Source of the DNA: Photobacterium damselae
GTDB taxonomy: Bacteria > Pseudomonadota > Gammaproteobacteria > Enterobacterales > Vibrionaceae
DNA length: 64,000 nucleotides
Direction of reading: 5' to 3'
Assembly (NCBI RefSeq): GCF_003026815.1
Contig: NZ_PYOG01000018.1
Location: 1-64,000, forward strand
Shown: positions 62,713 through 64,000 of the stretch, piece by piece
Layout of the letters: each line of letters opens with the position of its first letter
Numbering within the stretch: position 1 is the first letter of the stretch
Position numbers and translations under genes: made by a program
The notes under the pieces: generated by a model
Databases searched by the model: none
The model's input: the letters and a program-made list of their open reading frames with translations, nothing else
Told to the model about the DNA's origin: nothing

Positions 62713-64000
62713 ATGAGTGTTCGCCGCTCAAATAAAACAATTGGTAATCGTCTTATATCAGCAATTGGGTTTATGGCCTTTCTTACTATTATGGTGAGCT
62801 TAATTGCAGCAACTAATTGGGAGCGGCTCAATCGTCAAATAGAGACAATTGTCCATCAAAATATGCCTACACTCCAAGTAAGCTATCAACTTGAGCGTAA
62901 GCCAGCTGGTTTGCAATCGGGGTTAAGTGAAATTGAGTTAACCCAAGATCCTATCGTATTTACTGCATTAAAAAATGAAATTAATCAACATCTTGAATCT
63001 ATTACGGCTGCAATAAAAAAAACCATTTCATTACAAAATCATGTCACATTAAAACAAGAACATGAGCTACTTACTCAAGATATTGCGGTTTATATTAATT
63101 TGTTAGCCCAGCGAAATGATGTGCTAACAAATCTCAAGCAGACACAAAATGCTATCAAATGGCTCCATCAAGATTTAATCGATGAACTATCTCCTTTGCG
63201 TCAAGATGTGGAATGGCAACTGAAACGTATGATGCCAGCTGTTCAGCAAGATCGCGCACTTGCTGAAGTGATGACTGAATTTTCATTAATTCAAGCCATT
63301 ACGATTAAAGAGAATGAACTTCATCAGTTAATCGAAGATATTATTTTGCAGCGTCGTCAACGAGATTTAGGCAATGCTTTTTACTTTATTGATTACAAAA
63401 TAAAAGAAATTACTCGGTTAAGTCTACAATTGGCTCATTACCAAACCACGACTAATTATCGCCAACTCTTAAAAGAATTTATAACATTGACTAGCCCTCA
63501 AGGGGATTTGCAAAAGCAGCTACGTCAAGACGTTGAGTTATCAAAAAAGATCACCCAGTTGCAACGTTCTATTGGCCGTCAAATGACCCATCAAGAAGAA
63601 CTGATTCAAACTATGGTGACACAGGCGGATAACGATCTAAATCATCTTAATAAAGAGACTCGCCATACCATTACTCTAAGCAATATCATTTTATTTGGTG
63701 TGGTATTTCTAACCATTTTTGTCTCTATTATTCTCTCTATCTACTTGGTCGGAAAAGGAATCGTTAAACGACTTAATTTATTGAGTCAGGATTTAAGAGC
63801 TGTAACAGATGGTAAATTAGATTCACCAATACAGGTATCGGGAGACGATGAGATCGGTCTAATTGGTAATAATTTACGTCTGTTTTGCCAGCAAATGCAA
63901 GAAATGCAAAAGACCAATGCGTTAAGTCTTATCAACAATACTCAGGCCAGTATTATTACGTGTAATTTATCTGGCACCATCGAGTCAATGAACCCAAGCG
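62713..64000 (+). CDS. pgtB: PgtB-like membrane sensor kinase, cut by the window edge
   Basis: The frame starts at ATG 62713 (AGAGGAT upstream) and is open to the end of the window (429 codons seen). TM1 is near residues 12-34. A long helical periplasmic domain follows, then TM2 near 320-343, a HAMP segment (LVGKGIVKRLNLLSQDLR, then GDDEIGLIGNNLR), and the beginning of what looks like a PAS domain (LINNTQASIITCNLSGTIES, in part). Kinase and ATPase domains would lie beyond the edge. It is coupled to the PgtC-like gene. Confidence 0.8.
   Translation, partial: MSVRRSNKTIGNRLISAIGFMAFLTIMVSLIAATNWERLNRQIETIVHQNMPTLQVSYQLERKPAGLQSGLSEIELTQDPIVFTALKNEINQHLESITAAIKKTISLQNHVTLKQEHELLTQDIAVYINLLAQRNDVLTNLKQTQNAIKWLHQDLIDELSPLRQDVEWQLKRMMPAVQQDRALAEVMTEFSLIQAITIKENELHQLIEDIILQRRQRDLGNAFYFIDYKIKEITRLSLQLAHYQTTTNYRQLLKEFITLTSPQGDLQKQLRQDVELSKKITQLQRSIGRQMTHQEELIQTMVTQADNDLNHLNKETRHTITLSNIILFGVVFLTIFVSIILSIYLVGKGIVKRLNLLSQDLRAVTDGKLDSPIQVSGDDEIGLIGNNLRLFCQQMQEMQKTNALSLINNTQASIITCNLSGTIESMNPS

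Overview
The window comes from a gammaproteobacterium, most probably Vibrionaceae (Photobacterium, Aliivibrio or Vibrio; genus not resolved). The evidence is an AT-rich chromosome, a yjbEFGH locus beside wza-wzb-wzc, a mannose-PTS/manA/AraC locus of vibrio type, ycaO-focA-pflB, pgtC-like genes and triplicated tRNA-Tyr genes.

Positions 1-29733 are a surface-polysaccharide region. A long minus-strand operon starts at an exact RfaH/ops element (13171-13181). It runs wza, wzb, wzc and wecA into very AT-rich serotype-type genes: a Wzx flippase, glycosyltransferases, an EpsG-type polymerase and an acyltransferase, and it leaves the window at its left edge. Divergent from it are yjbEFGH (13659-17764) and a highly expressed ompA-type porin gene (18135-19103). 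A second cluster has its own initiating sugar-phosphate transferase and a glycosyltransferase on the minus strand (19732-21805). A second ops element (22070-22080) then leads a plus-strand operon of Wzz, Wzx, a GT2, Wzy and a large GT2/CDP-glycerol-phosphotransferase fusion. Convergent to it are a TagD-like cytidylyltransferase and an SDR enzyme. Together these point to a polymer containing glycerol phosphate or a similar polyol phosphate.

Positions 29860-33082 hold conserved core genes (yfcL, epmC, yicG-type channel, aroC). Positions 33363-40367 hold a mannose/fructose PTS locus: EIIABC, manA, an AraC regulator, an EIIA-like protein and EIIB. An outer-membrane phospholipase gene (pldA) interrupts it and is flanked by two copies of a 130-bp repeat. 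Next come an RND efflux pump with its adaptor (40545-44791), three tandem tRNA-Tyr genes, a response regulator with a repeat-rich tail, a small GlsB/YeaQ-type membrane protein and xthA.

Positions 49406-60415 form a formate/anaerobic block: ycaO, focA and pflB (with candidate FNR sites), rlhA, pflA, an unlisted 39-residue membrane protein, and fhs with a near-perfect PurR box. PFL makes formate, FocA moves it, and Fhs can fix it onto tetrahydrofolate. The window ends with yfbU, a PgtC-like periplasmic binding protein and a truncated PgtB-like sensor kinase.

The most unusual content is non-coding. Short-unit tandem arrays (7, 8 and 9 nt units), polypyrimidine tracts and four copies of a 130-bp inverted-repeat element fill the intergenic space and sometimes run into genes. 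Several arrays share one design: a short inverted arm touching the stop codon of a minus-strand gene, a spacer, then an expanded direct-repeat arm always in the same orientation. I know of no described name for this element family.
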